Origin: JAGOTP01 sp964598725
GTDB taxonomy: Bacteria; Patescibacteriota; Patescibacteriia; 2-12-FULL-60-25
Length of the DNA stretch: 64,000 nucleotides
Assembly: GCA_964598725.1 (NCBI GenBank)
Contig: CAZRCW010000002.1
Location: 62,001-126,000, forward strand
Direction of reading: 5' to 3'
Below the pieces are notes generated by a model that ran no database searches, was not told the DNA's origin, and saw only the letters and a program-made list of their open reading frames with translations. This document shows, one piece after another, positions 41,867 through 49,590 of the stretch. The stretch's first letter is position 1, and every line of letters begins with the position of its first letter. The translations under genes and the position numbers were made by a program.

Positions 41867-42376
41867 ATGCTCGACGATCGCTTTATCCGTTCTGCTTTTG
41901 AGCATGAACGCAATATCCCCTATCGCATCCCTTTATCTCTTCAGGAAGTGGATGACTGCTGTGCCGGAAAACATATTCGCTTACGCAAAGTCCTTGAATC
42001 TCAAGGCATTCCTACCCGTTATCGCATTTGCTGGTTTAAATGGTCCGATACCCCCATCCCTCAAGAGCTGTGTGCAATCCCTCACGAAGATGATTGCACG
42101 CATTTATATCTTGAAATTAAAATCGATGGCGTGTGGAGAATTCTGGATGCAACCTGGGACCCGGGAGTCGCTTCCGTATTTCCAACCAGCGTTCTAGATG
42201 ACTCTTTGCAGAGTACACGCGTTGGAGTTCCGGCCTATAAGACCCTCTCGCCTGAAGACAGCGAAGAAGATATGCGGAACTTCACCCCGGAGGTAGTAGA
42301 GCGTGACCTGAAAATCAATGGCGCCTTTTTTCGTGCTTTCAATGAATGGCTCGAGAACATCCGAACGCACATCTAG
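41867..42376 (+). CDS. Transglutaminase-like superfamily protein
   Basis: 169 residues. DDCCAGKHIRLRKVLESQGIPTRYRI with a Cys at the helix start (quoted in part: VLESQGIPTRYRI), then CTHLYLEIKIDGVWRILDATWD. These give the Cys-His-Asp order of the transglutaminase/protease-like fold (Cys ~33, His in CTHLY, Asp in LDATWD). Bacterial members are often cysteine proteases or remnants of them. Cytoplasmic, no signal peptide. TAGTTC ends seven bases before the ATG. The stop overlaps the stop of the convergent cyclase-like gene. Confidence 0.65.
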   Translation: MLDDRFIRSAFEHERNIPYRIPLSLQEVDDCCAGKHIRLRKVLESQGIPTRYRICWFKWSDTPIPQELCAIPHEDDCTHLYLEIKIDGVWRILDATWDPGVASVFPTSVLDDSLQSTRVGVPAYKTLSPEDSEEDMRNFTPEVVERDLKINGAFFRAFNEWLENIRTHI

Positions 42377-44331
42377 TCCGTGACGCGCTTTGCTTGAAAC
42401 GTTTTCAGAAATTGAAGTGAGGCCTTCCGTTCTGTTTGAGCATTTTGCACGGAACGTTCAATTGGCCTCAAACAAGCCAGTAGCTCCGCTCGCGAGGTGA
42501 GCACATCGAGAGCGTCGAGCTGTTCTTTCGCAAATACGATCTGACGATCAATCTCTGCACAAACACGTACGACCGTCGTTTCCCAAAATGTTTTCTGCAG
42601 CCGCTCTTTTGGAGCAGCGAGCAATCCTGCCAGATCCAATCCGGCATGCTCTGCTACCCATGTCGCCACCACATTCACTTGCCCACGTGCCAGATCTTCT
42701 AGCCAATCGTGAGCATCATCATTCAACTGACGAGCGATCAGGTAGTATTCAAAGAAGCGACGAATTCCCTGCACTTCCGGCGTTTGCTCTGTATAGCCTA
42801 ATGCAAACAGCATTGCGATCGGACCGAGTGCGTGTCCAAGCGATCGCTGAGCCAAGAAGTGCAAATCTTGGTAGTCGGGTAGCACTCCCGCCGTTTGTCG
42901 CGCGTGGGCTAGTTCCCAGCTATTGGCGCTATCAATCAAATCAAACATCTGCTGCGTCAGCTTGGAGAAGCCTACCTGATCTGGAAAGAGTTCTGAGAAA
43001 ATTTGCACTGAGGCACGCAGACAGACATTCGCCGGCGATAGGGCGGTCGGATCGCCCTCTTCGTCCAAAAAATCATCATAGGCGGTATAGGCCATCCAAC
43101 CAAAGACATTCGCTGCCCCTAGACGAATGGTGAGCGCGTCATCTATCCGCTCCCCGTACTTCCCTAACGCCTTACGAAACATCCAGGGCAAAAGCGGGAT
43201 CTGATGCTGCGTATCCAATGAGGTGATTTCGACCAGCAGCGCTTCCGCCTTAGAACGAAGTTCTGGACCACACGAAACGAAACGCTCACGAACCATGGCT
43301 ACTATACAGCCCACGATCTGTTCACTCGCGGAAACAGGCATCGCCACCTGAGCAAGCGATACTGATGCATCCGCTTCACAGAGCGTGAGGTATTTGTTCA
43401 ATGCTTCAAGACATAACGCGGTCGTTGTCGAATCGGAACCCGCATAGAGCGTTTTAGCTGGCGTTTTCATCTGAAAGAAAAACGAGGCAGCCGGCCAACC
43501 TCCATCTTCGCGTTGTGTCGCTTTCAAATAGACGATGCCGTGCTCGATCGATGGAAGATGTTGCCCACCCGATAAGTTGAACAAGGCACTCACCGCCAAC
43601 GCCGTTCGTAACGGATTCTCCCAGGCGCCGCTCGCCTCTTGTCCTTTTAATAGAAGATCAATCAGCTGCTGCGTTTTTCGTCCACGATAAAAGCGCGAGA
43701 TGAAGTAAACCGCTGGGTATCGTGTATTATAAGGAAACTCAAATCGCCCTGCGTCAATCGATTGTTCAATAAATTCGGTCAGTTTTGGTAAAGAGATGCC
43801 ATGCAAATGCAAGAAATAGGCGACGTTACTGTTCACAACAAGATCCGTGTCATTCCAGGTCTTTCTTCCTTCTGGCGGAACCAACCACATGTCGTATGGT
43901 CCCCCTTCCTGTTTCTCAGCCGACATCAGCATGGTCGTGATCTTCGCCATCGCCTCACCATCGAATGGCTTCGGATCATATTCATACAACGCCGCCAATG
44001 CGCAGAAGGTATCGTCCAAATCATCCGGATAGGGCTCTCGTATATACCAGTCCGAACGTCGGAACCAGTAATTGATCGACCAGTAGTCATTTTTCTCCGC
44101 ATGCAAAAAATGAGCCGCTTTTTGCTTAATACGTCGTACCTTCTCCGTTTCCTGAAGCTTGATCAATGAAGATAAAACAATATTTGTTGGGACAATCGCT
44201 GGGACAACGGTCGCCTGCCTATAGTCATCAAACGCCGTCGACACCAAGCAGGAGAAACTTCCGTCCACGTTCTGTTCTCGATCAAGCCAGTCTATCCCTC
44301 GTTCAATGGCACGTTCGAGTTCAAGCTTCAT
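42373..44331 (-). CDS. Terpene cyclase/prenyltransferase-like protein with class II and class I motifs
   Basis: 652 residues. The N-terminal ~330 residues are alpha/alpha-toroid repeats of the squalene-hopene cyclase/prenyltransferase type: DLDDTFCALAAL (D104-x-D106-D107, the class II acid motif DxDD) and QREDGGWPAA (QW motif, 273-282). The C-terminal ~270 residues look like a class I isoprenoid synthase: YDDFLDEEGD (419-427, DDxxD) and ARQLNDDAHDWLEDLARG (537-546 carries NDxxD), close to the second motif of squalene/phytoene synthases. A class II-class I order in one chain resembles bifunctional diterpene synthases. There is no signal peptide. It overlaps the histidine kinase by four bases. 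Product and substrate are unknown; a non-catalytic role is possible. Confidence 0.75.
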   Translation of the reverse strand: MKLELERAIERGIDWLDREQNVDGSFSCLVSTAFDDYRQATVVPAIVPTNIVLSSLIKLQETEKVRRIKQKAAHFLHAEKNDYWSINYWFRRSDWYIREPYPDDLDDTFCALAALYEYDPKPFDGEAMAKITTMLMSAEKQEGGPYDMWLVPPEGRKTWNDTDLVVNSNVAYFLHLHGISLPKLTEFIEQSIDAGRFEFPYNTRYPAVYFISRFYRGRKTQQLIDLLLKGQEASGAWENPLRTALAVSALFNLSGGQHLPSIEHGIVYLKATQREDGGWPAASFFFQMKTPAKTLYAGSDSTTTALCLEALNKYLTLCEADASVSLAQVAMPVSASEQIVGCIVAMVRERFVSCGPELRSKAEALLVEITSLDTQHQIPLLPWMFRKALGKYGERIDDALTIRLGAANVFGWMAYTAYDDFLDEEGDPTALSPANVCLRASVQIFSELFPDQVGFSKLTQQMFDLIDSANSWELAHARQTAGVLPDYQDLHFLAQRSLGHALGPIAMLFALGYTEQTPEVQGIRRFFEYYLIARQLNDDAHDWLEDLARGQVNVVATWVAEHAGLDLAGLLAAPKERLQKTFWETTVVRVCAEIDRQIVFAKEQLDALDVLTSRAELLACLRPIERSVQNAQTERKASLQFLKTFQAKRVTD

Positions 44332-45752
44332 AGATCGGTCGGTTGTTCGTGGGGCAGCGTGATAATAAACGTCGAGCCCGTCGTCTCAGAGCTCTCCACT
44401 TGAATCGTCCCATGAAAATCTTTTTCTACGATCCGTTTCGTCATCGACAAACCAATCCCATGCCCATCTACCTTGGTTGTGAAAAATGGTTCAAAGATCC
44501 TCGCAAGCAACTGATCTGGAATTCCATTCCCCTGATCTTTGACCGTCAACACGATCTGCGTTCGTCGATCTTCAAGCGCCACCAGAACCATTCTGTGTCC
44601 AAAAGACGTCTCTTTGCTTGATTCAGGCAGAGGAGGGTAGGAATCAAGTGCGTTCGTGATCAGATTCAGTACCAGCTGATTGAATCTCACAGCATCACCA
44701 AAGATCCGAATCTGATGATCGCTGCTAAATTGAATCTCGACATTGAGCGAACGAGCTTTATACGACAAGATATCAATAACGAGCTCCACTTCTTCACACA
44801 ACGAGAAGAGCGATTTATTGCCTTGTCTCGTGAGCTGCTTACGCACAGACAGCACCAGGTCCTGCAATTTCTTCGCCACCCGAATCGCCTTATCCAACGA
44901 CTCCTTCGCTTCCTGAGACGTAATAGCTCCCTCTTGCTGTTCAATCGAACGCGTGTATTCCATGCTCATCGAAACAGCGCTGAGCGGGGTCATGAGGTCA
45001 TGGAACATGCCGGCTGAAATACGCCCAAATTCCGCAAATCGATAGAGTTGCGCCACGCGCTCCGCCTGCGCCGCCTGTAACTCCTGGGTGCGCTCCGACA
45101 CCTTCACTTCAAGCTGGTCACGCTCAACCTTGAGCTCAGCCTCTGACCTTCTGGCGCGACGTAAAGATTTTTCGATCTCACGGTTTGATAACCAAGATAC
45201 GGTCGCGATGATAAAAAATACCAACGAGAACGTAATGACCTCAGAAACACCCCAGAGCTCGGGTGTTCTCCAGGTACGGTCAACCGAAAGAATCTGTCTC
45301 GCCTGGAGACCATTAATCGTCGCTAATGTGAGACAAACGATTCCCGCCGAGACAAATGCGGTACGTGTATTGATCAAAATACCTGCCATGACGATTACCA
45401 AAACATTCGCGAGCAACACCATGCTGAGATCAACACCCCAGGTCACCGCCATGAAACTGGCTAGCGCGAAAAATGTTGCGAGCAACAAACCAGAAGCAAC
45501 CCGGGTATACCCTTTGCGAGAGAGCGCATACAAACCAGCGAAGTACGCAAGTTGCAGAAATGCAGGCAAGATGGAGATTGAATTCTTCAGTCCCAGCAAC
45601 GTGCGTAAGACGTTCGTAAAAAAGGCAACCGCCGTAAGCGAGATGCCTGTCCATAAAAAAATATTGAGAATGAATTCGGCTCGAGCCCGATCCTCGTTTT
45701 GGGATTTTGGCGCGATTCGTTGCGTGAAAAAAGTTTTGAGAGCGTTGAACAT
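44328..45752 (-). CDS. Membrane sensor histidine kinase
   Basis: 474 residues. About six hydrophobic segments in residues 28-190 form a membrane sensor (MASE-like, not assigned), followed by a coiled coil, HisKA with the phospho-His at about 251 (SAGMFHDLMTPLSAVSMSME), and HATPase_c (NLITNALDSY, DQGNGIPDQLL, FFTTKVDGHGIGLSMTK). No response regulator gene adjoins it; the gene that overlaps its stop is the terpene-synthase-like protein. GGAG occurs before the ATG. It may pair with a distant regulator or sense lipids made by its neighbour; both are inference. Confidence 0.88.
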   Translation of the reverse strand: MFNALKTFFTQRIAPKSQNEDRARAEFILNIFLWTGISLTAVAFFTNVLRTLLGLKNSISILPAFLQLAYFAGLYALSRKGYTRVASGLLLATFFALASFMAVTWGVDLSMVLLANVLVIVMAGILINTRTAFVSAGIVCLTLATINGLQARQILSVDRTWRTPELWGVSEVITFSLVFFIIATVSWLSNREIEKSLRRARRSEAELKVERDQLEVKVSERTQELQAAQAERVAQLYRFAEFGRISAGMFHDLMTPLSAVSMSMEYTRSIEQQEGAITSQEAKESLDKAIRVAKKLQDLVLSVRKQLTRQGNKSLFSLCEEVELVIDILSYKARSLNVEIQFSSDHQIRIFGDAVRFNQLVLNLITNALDSYPPLPESSKETSFGHRMVLVALEDRRTQIVLTVKDQGNGIPDQLLARIFEPFFTTKVDGHGIGLSMTKRIVEKDFHGTIQVESSETTGSTFIITLPHEQPTDL

Positions 45753-45810
45753 AATCTCCGACTTTGGAACATCTGCAGTATGCCTGAGTAAAGTGGCTTT
45801 GGAAAACCAA

Positions 45811-45852
45811 CCTGCCGCCAGCTCAGACCAGCTCGTAGATGGCGGCAGGCCG
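45811..45852 (-). terminator. Hairpin terminator
   Basis: CCTGCCGCCA/TGGCGGCAGG stem followed on the minus strand by TTGGTTTTCC; ends the small gene at 45865. Confidence 0.65.
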
Positions 45853-45864
45853 CAACCATCTCAC

Positions 45865-45975
45865 TTACGAGACCCAAGGTTCACCGACGTCGGCAACGTT
45901 GGCCAGGTAGGCCTTCATCGCTTCCGCATCGCGCGACCCGCGATCGGTGAGAACCTTCTCAATGAGCTTGTTCAT
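45865..45975 (-). CDS. Small hypothetical protein (36 residues)
   Basis: A helical peptide (MNKLIEKVLTDRGSRDAEAM...) bounded by its own terminator downstream, upstream of the histidine kinase on the same strand. TAGATACAT lies just before the ATG with no SD, in line with leaderless genes. The frame opening at 46197 overlaps the divergent gene and is unlikely. Family unknown. Confidence 0.4.
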   Translation of the reverse strand: MNKLIEKVLTDRGSRDAEAMKAYLANVADVGEPWVS

Positions 45976-46172
45976 TGGAATGTATCTAAAAAATAAAAGA
46001 TCGACTTCACTCCGGCCTTTTTCGACCTTTAGTAAAAAGGCCTTGACTCGCTTATACCAAAAGAATGATAAAGGCAGATTCAAGAGAAGATAAAGCAGCT
46101 CAAAACATCTTCCACCTCGTAAATGAATAGATCTTTTGGTAGCGTAGAGCCTGTCGTTGAGACCAATATCGT

Positions 46173-46751
46173 ATGTCCATAATTTCGGTTCAACCAAGAT
46201 ATATCCCTCTCATCCAAAAACCGTATTGTTGTAGCGTTACCTGTCTTGCAATGATCCTGTACCGGCGAGGTTTTGGCTTGTTCGATCAAGAAGAACTTGC
46301 CCAAGCTTTCGAGATCAAAGTTCCAGAAAAGATCCGACCGCTTTTCTCAAAGGACCTGTCTTTACGGACAGACGGTGAAGAAGGTCTTGAAACCGTTCGA
46401 TCAGCCGAAATTGCAAATCGATTTTTCCAAGAGCGTAATTTACCACTTCAAGCTCGTGGCGTACTCGCATCCGAAATCGATCAGCTGACTGAGTTCATTC
46501 AAACTGAGTTGAGTGCTAGTCATGACCTTTGGATCGAATACCACTCCGATGAGATACACCAAGAAGACGAGATGATTCATGACAGCGTCGTTGAGCAGAT
46601 CAAATCAGACTCGACAGGAACGATCGTCACAATCGTCGATCCATATGGCGAACATCGGACACGGGTTCTGATTCCAATTGAACAATTGGCCGAAGCGATC
46701 TCCATCCGCTTCGGTCGAGAGACCGGATTCTTGGTCATTTCCCCTCGATAA
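46173..46751 (+). CDS. C39-like cysteine peptidase-fold protein
   Basis: 192 residues. QKPYCCSVTCLAMILYRRG has Cys at the start of a helix, as in peptidase C39-like domains. MIHDSVVEQI supplies a His and TIVDPYGEH an Asp in the right order for a Cys-His-Asp site. No ABC or leader-peptide partner is adjacent and no signal peptide is seen, so it may act on cytoplasmic substrates or be inactive. The start at 46173 is the first ATG of the frame. Confidence 0.6.
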   Translation: MSIISVQPRYIPLIQKPYCCSVTCLAMILYRRGFGLFDQEELAQAFEIKVPEKIRPLFSKDLSLRTDGEEGLETVRSAEIANRFFQERNLPLQARGVLASEIDQLTEFIQTELSASHDLWIEYHSDEIHQEDEMIHDSVVEQIKSDSTGTIVTIVDPYGEHRTRVLIPIEQLAEAISIRFGRETGFLVISPR

Positions 46752-46752
46752 G

Positions 46753-46800
46753 CCCTGGCTACGACAGCACCCACCGGACGGAGGGGTGTCGCGGTGGGCG
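46753..46800 (-). terminator. Large GGGTG-type 3' hairpin
   Basis: Minus strand: GCCCACCG/CGGTGGGTGC with ACACCCCTCC inside, followed by TGTCGT. Ends the small gene at 46802. Confidence 0.5.
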
Positions 46801-46801
46801 T

Positions 46802-46996
46802 CTAGAGGAGCCGGTCTCCACCGTTCCAAACAAATAGGTCGAAGAAAGTGGGGTCGGGAGCAGGCGGAGGTGTAAGTGGAGGCGAGTACCGCTTCCCGCG
46901 TGGACGCAGGCCATCAAACAGCTCAGCGCGCTCAATCACGAACTTGGGAGTCGACTCCTCGGGTGAGGGATGAGACGGATCGTCAGGCTCAGACAT
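46802..46996 (-). CDS. Small Pro-rich protein, SD-led cohort
   Basis: 64 residues, Pro/Ser/Asp-rich, disordered in appearance, ending in FFDLFVWNGGDRLL. GAGGAG lies seven bases before the ATG at 46994-46996. A large hairpin follows the stop. No family recognised; it shares expression signals with other members of the G+C-rich cohort. Confidence 0.5.
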   Translation of the reverse strand: MSEPDDPSHPSPEESTPKFVIERAELFDGLRPRGKRYSPPLTPPPAPDPTFFDLFVWNGGDRLL

Positions 46997-47115
46997 GGCG
47001 AGTCTCCTCGGGTGGGTGGTGAAAGGCTCTGCAGCAGCATACGCTCTTGGTCCATTCTTGATAAGCGTATAAGCTGGCGATCAATTTCCTATTACGTTTT
47101 AGCAATACCACTCGT

Positions 47116-47454
47116 ATGCCAACCATGCACGAAATGAAGCTCAACCCGAACTCCTTCGATCGCATCCGATCAGGCGAGAAAGGCTTTGAGTATCGTTTGT
47201 ACGACGAGAAACGTCGACAATTGCAATTGAATGACACAATCAAATTTTCCAGGCTACCAGAACTTACCGAGCAAGTAACCGCTCGTATTATTTCTCTGAC
47301 ACCAAGCGCCAGCTTCGCCGATCTATACGATCAGTTGCATCCCCAACTTCCTGAGGAGACGAAAGAGCAGTTTATTCAAGGAAAACGCGCTCACTATTCG
47401 GAAGAAGAGGAACGGACGCATGGTGTTCTCGCAATTGGATTACAATTAGTCTAA
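47116..47454 (+). CDS. ASCH/PUA-like domain protein
   Basis: 112 residues. MHEMKLNPNSFDRIRSGEKG, then EYRLYDEKRRQLQLNDTIKF and the C-terminal GVLAIGLQLV follow the ASCH family pattern (E-x-R-L-x-D, GD/ND-x-I-x-F). ASCH domains are related to PUA and thought to bind RNA; some hydrolyse modified cytidines. Cytoplasmic. Either the ATG at 47116 or the one at 47125 may be used. Confidence 0.78.
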   Translation: MPTMHEMKLNPNSFDRIRSGEKGFEYRLYDEKRRQLQLNDTIKFSRLPELTEQVTARIISLTPSASFADLYDQLHPQLPEETKEQFIQGKRAHYSEEEERTHGVLAIGLQLV

Positions 47455-47497
47455 GCAAGAGAGAATACAAGTCCTTGTCGTTCTTTGGTAAAAAGCA

Positions 47498-47562
47498 AAG
47501 CGCGCACCCATCGGCAGCCGAACGAGTTCGTTCTTTGCTGCGCAACGGGTGCGCGTACAGGC
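47498..47562 (-). terminator. Large GGGTG-type 3' hairpin
   Basis: Minus strand: GCGCACCCGT/ATGGGTGCGC with an inner GAACGA/TCGTTC stem, followed by CTTTGCTTTTT. Confidence 0.7.
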
Positions 47563-47578
47563 CGCAAGCGGCAGAGGA

Positions 47579-48235
47579 TCACGCATCGAACCCATCAGAG
47601 GGAGCCATTGGCATCACCTCCGGTGCTTCCGGTACTGATTGCTGGAGACACCGAGGGAGGTCTCCCCCGTTCCGAATGAGCGTGTTCATGAAGACACGGA
47701 GTCGCGGTTCGAGCGGATCGCCAGAATTACGCGAGTCGGGCCCTCGAAGGGCAGACGTATCAATCGCCTCCGCGGCCTCGAGACGCAGGAACTGATCCGC
47801 GACCGCTTCTGCCAGCTTCCGCTCGCTACGCGTGAGATCGCCCCAGCGCAACGCCTGACAGTAGGCGTCAAGCACGCAGGCGGCGATCAGGTCTGCCAAG
47901 AACCGGGCGCGAACATAGACCGCCTCTTGTCCAGGCCCAAAGACCTCGCCGAAGTCCTGACTCAGGGCATAGCTGATGCCCTTGAAGATCTCTCGAGGAT
48001 CGAGTAGATAGCGCTTCTCCGCTTCGTCATACGCGTCTCTGCAGGTCTGTTCGAGAATCAGCTCGACAGTCTTCTGCACCGGCCAGAAGCCAGAGTTGCC
48101 GACAATCTCGTGGAGCTGACCGGACAGGAGCGAGAGTCGCGACTCGAGCCAAGCTCGACTGTTGCGCGGATAGAGTTCCTTGAGAAACAAAGCGATCTGG
48201 ATCAGTACCTGTGTGTGCCATGGCTTATCTAGCAT
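47579..48235 (-). CDS. Unknown helical protein, SD-led cohort
   Basis: 218 residues, largely helical (TQVLIQIALFLKELYP, AVYVRARFLADLIAACVLDA), with an acidic, Pro-rich tail. No signal peptide and no recognised family. GGAGGA lies eight bases before the ATG; a TTGACA-18-TTACTT promoter at 48282-48311 leaves a ~45-base leader. Solitary, G+C-rich, followed by a strong hairpin. Confidence 0.6.
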   Translation of the reverse strand: MLDKPWHTQVLIQIALFLKELYPRNSRAWLESRLSLLSGQLHEIVGNSGFWPVQKTVELILEQTCRDAYDEAEKRYLLDPREIFKGISYALSQDFGEVFGPGQEAVYVRARFLADLIAACVLDAYCQALRWGDLTRSERKLAEAVADQFLRLEAAEAIDTSALRGPDSRNSGDPLEPRLRVFMNTLIRNGGDLPRCLQQSVPEAPEVMPMAPSDGFDA

Positions 48236-48281
48236 CTTTCTTCCTCCGTCGTAGGTGGTTTTGAAACTCGATTTGTTCCAA

Positions 48282-48311
48282 AAGTAAGCGGGTTTTTCTC
48301 CTGCCTGTCAA
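48282..48311 (-). promoter_or_regulatory. Sigma70-type promoter
   Basis: Minus strand: TTGACA (48306-48311), 18 bases, TTACTT (48282-48287). Confidence 0.6.
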
Positions 48312-48329
48312 TAAAAGCTCGTTCTCGTT

Positions 48330-49067
48330 TTAGTATTGAACAACCGTCTCAACCTTCACGCACAGACGATCGCCTGGAAATGAGTTCCTCCAGATATAGG
48401 TGCGATTGCAGGTATCCAACCCAAATTCAAGGAATTTTCGATACGTTGCCTCGTTATCTAAACGGGTTTTGGTACGAGTCATAGTAGAAACACAGACATG
48501 ATCTTCCGGTCTTGCTTGGCGCCAGACGAAACCCGGTTTACAGGTCTCAGGACCGTATGCCCCATTCATCCAGCGCGATGGAGCGGCGGCGTTATCTTTC
48601 TTGGCTTGATCGCGCACAGCAACCGTCACACAAGCGTGGTCACCGACAAACGCATCGCGCCAGACAAAACCCGGCCAGCAGGTGTCGAGTCCGTATGGCA
48701 GTACTTTCCGTGACATCGCTTCTGCTGAATCGCTCTGCGCTTCATCGCGCACCTCGGGCGTCACACAGACACGATCACCCGGAAAGGCATTTCTCCAGAC
48801 AAATCCTTTAAGACACTGATCGCTGTTCGGCATCCGACGCTGTGAAGCGAGAAGATTATCTGTAGCGGTTTGATCACGCACATCACCCGTAACACAGACG
48901 CGATCGTCCGCCGACGCGCCACGCCAGACGAATCCGCCTTTACAGGTATCGATTCCGTAGGGAGCAACTTTGTTTTCGTCGATAACTTGCGCACTGACTG
49001 ACGGCGCAACAAGTGAGCAGCCAACGATCAAAGCGAGACCGAGGACAGAAAAAACTTTGTAAGACAT
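48330..49067 (-). CDS. Secreted protein with five Cys/Trp repeats
   Basis: 245 residues. A signal sequence (with Cys in LIVGCSLVAPSVSAQ, so either lipoprotein or SPase I) and five ~43-residue repeats of the form YG.DTC..GFVWR.A...D.VCVT..VRDQ...DN. Each repeat has two Cys that probably form a disulfide. This repeat is known from many secreted hypothetical proteins of Actinobacteria and Proteobacteria; function unknown. TACAGT ends six bases before the ATG. Divergent from the SnoaL-like gene. Confidence 0.75.
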   Translation of the reverse strand: MSYKVFSVLGLALIVGCSLVAPSVSAQVIDENKVAPYGIDTCKGGFVWRGASADDRVCVTGDVRDQTATDNLLASQRRMPNSDQCLKGFVWRNAFPGDRVCVTPEVRDEAQSDSAEAMSRKVLPYGLDTCWPGFVWRDAFVGDHACVTVAVRDQAKKDNAAAPSRWMNGAYGPETCKPGFVWRQARPEDHVCVSTMTRTKTRLDNEATYRKFLEFGLDTCNRTYIWRNSFPGDRLCVKVETVVQY

Positions 49068-49114
49068 AGCCCAACTGTACCAATTCTCCTGGCTTGGGTA
49101 CAGTCAACGCATCT

Positions 49115-49483
49115 ATGTCTTCTTACACTGAACTTGCTCTTCGTTTCTTGAAACTCGCTACGAGTGGCCAGATTGATGACGCCTATACACTCGTACATCC
49201 TGATTTCCGTCATCACAACGCCTACTATCCAGGCGATGCGAAGTCGCTTGCGAATGGGATGAAAGACAGCTTCAAAGCCTTTCCTCATAAAATCTTTGAG
49301 GTGAAGCATACTGTTGAGCAAGCGGACCTCGTCGCGGTGCACTCACGCTTTCAACTTTCAGCTGAGGCGGGAGAGATGGCGATTTTCCATTTGTTTAAAT
49401 TCAAGGATGGACAGATTGTTGAGCTGTGGGACTTTGGACAAGCAACACCGGAGGATTCACCGAATGAGAACGGAATGTTTTAA
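49115..49483 (+). CDS. SnoaL/NTF2-like protein
   Basis: 122 residues. The cone-shaped NTF2 fold is suggested by FLKLATSGQIDDAYTLVHPD, FRHHNAYYPGD, then VHSRFQL and FKFKDGQIVELWDFGQ. This matches SnoaL-like ester cyclase/isomerase relatives, often with unknown substrates. TACAGT ends 10 bases before the ATG at 49115, which decides this start over 49094. Confidence 0.78.
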   Translation: MSSYTELALRFLKLATSGQIDDAYTLVHPDFRHHNAYYPGDAKSLANGMKDSFKAFPHKIFEVKHTVEQADLVAVHSRFQLSAEAGEMAIFHLFKFKDGQIVELWDFGQATPEDSPNENGMF

Positions 49484-49502
49484 GTTCGAGCAGAGTATTT
49501 AA

Positions 49503-49562
49503 ATACAACAACACCCCCGCTAGACCAGGTCCGACGTGAGAGTTGTCGGAGTCTACGAGGGT
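49503..49562 (-). terminator. Large GGGTG-type 3' hairpin
   Basis: Minus strand: ACACCCTCG...GGGGGTGTTGTTGT outer stem, with inner GACTCCGACAACT and GTCGGACC pairings. Same family as 21990-22046. Confidence 0.6.
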
Positions 49563-49590
49563 GTTTCACCGAGACTCTCGAATCAGCGGT

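Noticed and set aside
45088..45996. 302-residue open frame on the + strand
   Set aside because: Antisense to the histidine kinase; its sequence is low in structure and has no ribosome or promoter signal.
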